64,000 nucleotides of DNA from Paractinoplanes atraurantiacus (GTDB lineage: Bacteria; Actinomycetota; Actinomycetes; Mycobacteriales; Micromonosporaceae): assembly GCF_900215205.1 (NCBI RefSeq), contig NZ_OBDY01000015.1, positions 139,570-203,569 on the forward strand. The letters are read 5' to 3'. A program made the translations under genes and the position numbers. This document shows positions 61,904 to 64,000 of this stretch, piece after piece. Every line of letters begins with the position of its first letter. The first letter of the stretch is position 1. The notes below the pieces were generated by a model. The model searched no databases and was not told the DNA's origin. It saw nothing but the letters and a program-made list of their open reading frames with translations.

Positions 61904-62416
61904 AACCGAGGCGGCGGTAGAGACGAAGCCCCTCCGGCGTCGACTGCAAGGTCGCGTGCGTCTCGCCCCGACCGCGCGCGTCCTGCAGGGCCCGCGTCAT
62001 GACGGCTCGCCCCAGACCGCGCCGCTGAAACTCCTCACGGGTGGTCACGAACGAAACGTTGGCGACCGAGCCCGTGGTCATCGTGATCGCCCAGTCGTTC
62101 CGTTCCAGGCCCGCAGGTCCAGCACCATCGGCACGGTGCGCTCGTCGCGCTGGTAGCCGGCCGACTCCAGCGCGCGATCCAGGCCGGCCTGCGGTTCGCG
62201 CACCCACACCGCGTGGTGACGGCCGGCGAAGACCTTTCGAATGCGGCTCAGCCCCTCAGGCGTACGCAGCAAAGCGTTGCACAGCGCCGGATGCGAGTGC
62301 GCCATGGTGACCGCGCCGGCATCGACCGCCACCTCCCCCACCGGATCCACCGAGGCCAGCTGCCGCCACGACTCGATCAGCGAGGCCTCGTGCAGCGCGA
62401 AGAGATCATCAGACAC
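61860..62416 (-). pseudogene. GNAT acetyltransferase gene with internal deletion and frameshift
   Basis: The 5' part from GTG 62416 reads MSDDLFALHEASLIESWRQL to VPMVLDLRAW. About 62100-62110 the frame changes, and the other frame continues ITMTTGSVANVSFVTTREEF, RRGLGRAVMTRAL and YRRLGFSDVGVW. The 3' half is the GNAT acetyl-CoA part. The region between, normally ~60-80 residues, is missing. Confidence 0.7.
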
Positions 62417-62648
62417 GCCGCCGACCGTAGCCAAGGGATGGAGGGCATCACGTCCCAGGCCAGCTCCAACACCGCCGTGCCTACCGCTGGCGAAGGAGTC
62501 GCGAAGCTCAACGGCAAAGGATTCGGCAACCGGCCAGGTACGCCGGACCGAGGCATCGAGCCGCGACATCCGGTCTCAATGTGCTCTGTCGTCATCCACG
62601 TTGGTCCTCGCGATAGATGTATGCCGGACTGACGGCTCCAAGCGGAGG
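62417..62648. other. Intergenic stretch without a supported gene
   Basis: 232 bases between the GNAT remnant and the DUF262 gene. Open frames run through it but lack a ribosome site or family signature. GC content falls toward the right, marking the edge of a likely acquired segment. Confidence 0.5.
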
Positions 62649-63680
62649 ATGGGCCGTCAGCCGTTCTCCGGACTGGACAGTGCAAGACAAATTGACCATG
62701 ATGGTCACCTGACGGCCAGGCAGCAGATAACGGTACAAATTGGGCGGCGCAGCTTGAGATTCCAGACCAGCGACCCGGATATCGCGACCGTATTCAGGCG
62801 CATTGAACGGAAGACCATTGACCTGCAGCCCGACTTCCAGCGGGGAGAGGTTTGGAGCGTCAGCAAGAAACAACGCCTGATCGACACCATCCTCCGAGGG
62901 TGGCATGTGCCACCGATCCACCTGGTGGCGAAAGGCGAGGGTAAGTTTGATGTCCTCGATGGCCAGCAGCGCCTGACCGCCATCCGCGACTTCATGCAAG
63001 GGCAATTCACCGTCGACGGACACATCGAACCTCATGTACCTCAGTTCGCTCAGTACGACGGACGCCGGTTCGCCCAACTACCGATGGGCGTTCAGGATCA
63101 ATTCGAGGCTTTCGCCATCCGAGTCTTTGAGCTCCATGACTATACCCCAGAGGAACCGCACGAGCTGTTCTTCCGCTTGAATCAGCCCATGACGCTGACG
63201 GAGGCCGAGAAGCGGAACGCGTTCATTGGAGCTGCACGCAATCAGGTCAAGGACCTCGTAGAATGGGCAAGCGCTCGAGGGATGTCGTCGGAGCGCCTGG
63301 GCTTCTCCAACGCCCGCATGGCATACGACGATCTTCTTGCTCGGCTACTTCTCACCATTGAACAAGGCAAGCTGACAGAAAAGGTAACCGCGCTCCGAAT
63401 AACCACTCGATATCGCGACACGAAGCCATTTTCCGATCGGACGATGAGCCTCGCGAAGGACGCGATTGACTGCTTCCTGAAAGCACCCACAAGCGATGAT
63501 AGCGGTCGGCGCCTGAAGTGGAATAAAGCCACTATCCATACCTGGCTCTGCATGGCAGCGAAGCTTGCATTCGAGGAAAAACTGCCGAACTATTCTCACG
63601 CACTTTTCGAAACGATCAAGATCGTGGAGAGCTGGCGCCTCAAGCGCAATGGCGCTTCTTTAAGGTGTTTGGGCTGGTAG
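62649..63680 (+). CDS. DUF262-domain protein, 3' end probably disrupted by IS
   Basis: 343 residues. DUF262 core: LQPDFQRGEVWS, the catalytic-type DVLDGQQRLTAI and ELFFRLNQPMTLTEAEKRNAF. Start at ATG 62649 is uncertain because GGAGG abuts it. GC content and codon use are clearly lower than in the rest of the window, a sign of transfer. The last ~10 residues (NGASLRCLGW) lie in sequence belonging to the neighbouring transposase end, so the original C-terminus is probably lost. DUF262 proteins include GmrSD-type and other anti-phage nucleases. Confidence 0.72.
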   Translation: MGRQPFSGLDSARQIDHDGHLTARQQITVQIGRRSLRFQTSDPDIATVFRRIERKTIDLQPDFQRGEVWSVSKKQRLIDTILRGWHVPPIHLVAKGEGKFDVLDGQQRLTAIRDFMQGQFTVDGHIEPHVPQFAQYDGRRFAQLPMGVQDQFEAFAIRVFELHDYTPEEPHELFFRLNQPMTLTEAEKRNAFIGAARNQVKDLVEWASARGMSSERLGFSNARMAYDDLLARLLLTIEQGKLTEKVTALRITTRYRDTKPFSDRTMSLAKDAIDCFLKAPTSDDSGRRLKWNKATIHTWLCMAAKLAFEEKLPNYSHALFETIKIVESWRLKRNGASLRCLGW

Positions 63681-64000
63681 GGGTTTCACCCGGTGGAGGG
63701 TGATGGTGTGTTCGACGTGGCGGGCTGGGGGTCGGTCGCCGCGGGAGGGGTAGCGGCGGCTGTAGCGCTTGGTGGCGCGGGGGCTTGATCTGCCGGGTCG
63801 GTCGTGGACGCGGCGGCCGAGTTCGTGCCAGGCGTGTTCACGGGCTTGTTGCAGGTGGTGAGGGGGGAAAATCCGCCGTTATCCGGGACACGGAGCGGCG
63901 GGCGGTGTTGCGGGCGCGCAGGAAGCTGATCCGGTCGGGGTCGACGCGGTGGTGTCGGGCGGCGTCGGTGACCAGGTCGGCGAGGGCTTGATAGAGACAG
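63660..64000 (-). mobile_element. 3' end of an IS4-like transposase, frameshifted and cut by the window
   Basis: On the minus strand one frame reads LYQALADLVTDAARHHRVD then DRISFLRARNTARRSV. After the run TTTTCCCCCC (around 63865-63874) the continuation HLQQAREHAWHELGRRVHD, RATKRYSRRYPSRG and HTITLHRVKPLP is in the next frame, ending TAA at 63660. The pattern matches C-termini of actinobacterial IS4-type DDE transposases. A one-base change in the homopolymer explains the shift. The rest lies beyond the window. Confidence 0.65.

Noticed and set aside
62205..62648. Plus-strand frames between the GNAT remnant and the DUF262 gene
   Set aside because: No ribosome site, no recognisable motif, and they overlap the antisense of the GNAT remnant.
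63862..63876. Programmed frameshift in the transposase at TTTTCCCCCC
   Set aside because: IS4-type transposases normally use one frame; a one-base change in the homopolymer is simpler, though only the 3' part is visible.

Overview
This is a high-GC (about 70%) actinomycete chromosome segment. Gene style, the actinobacterial group 1h [NiFe] hydrogenase, a PopR-ClpP3-ClpP4 protease module and type VII secretion-type genes point to the Micromonosporaceae, most likely an Actinoplanes-like soil organism. That placement is inference from gene content. No rRNA, tRNA, CRISPR array or replication origin was seen.

Layout. (1) 1-4.2 kb: copper/cytochrome oxidase assembly genes (CopD-CtaG, PCu(A)C chaperone, DyP peroxidase, CopC), then a nitrilase-family enzyme. 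(2) 5.0-6.8 kb: popR convergent with clpP3-clpP4. A near-consensus PopR palindrome lies in front of clpP3, and PopR ends in the Ala-Ala expected of a ClpP-degraded regulator. (3) 7.0-19.2 kb: three paralogous lipoproteins flank a LIV-type ABC transporter operon that continues into a LamG protein and a PQQ-type sugar dehydrogenase. A divergent LacI regulator with two tandem operators faces the operon and is coupled to a Gfo/Idh oxidoreductase. (4) 19.3-36.7 kb: cold-shock protein, then a large hydrogenase island. hypB-hypA run leftward. hhyS-hhyL, accessory genes, the maturation protease, a HypC-HypF fusion, hypC, hypD and hypE run rightward. A second, leftward module repeats the small subunit, the NifU-like gene and the DUF5947 gene but has no large subunit. 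It faces a divergent HTH gene across tandem palindromes.

(5) 36.7-45.8 kb: hydrolases, a GH15 enzyme, VOC protein, SGNH esterase, APC permease, STAS-type signalling genes and a PL7 alginate lyase. A perfect CebR-like operator lies at 43,037. (6) 46.4-48.3 kb: type VII secretion-type genes and a broken polymorphic toxin readable only in pieces in three frames, followed by an apparently intact immunity-like gene. (7) 48.3-57.3 kb: class IV aminotransferase, an ECF41 sigma factor with its oxidoreductase, and CE7 esterase, GH36 alpha-galactosidase and ROK regulator genes for plant polysaccharide use. (8) 57.3-64 kb: M14 carboxypeptidase, methyltransferase, broken YwiC-like and GNAT genes, a WYL regulator with a clear operator, and a lower-GC DUF262 gene that runs into an IS4-like transposase end at the window edge.

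The hydrogenase island is the centrepiece. It appears to be a complete system for oxidising trace H2 plus an extra small-subunit module of unknown purpose. Three genes in the right third share one kind of damage, an internal deletion with frame change. This is either local decay or an assembly problem.
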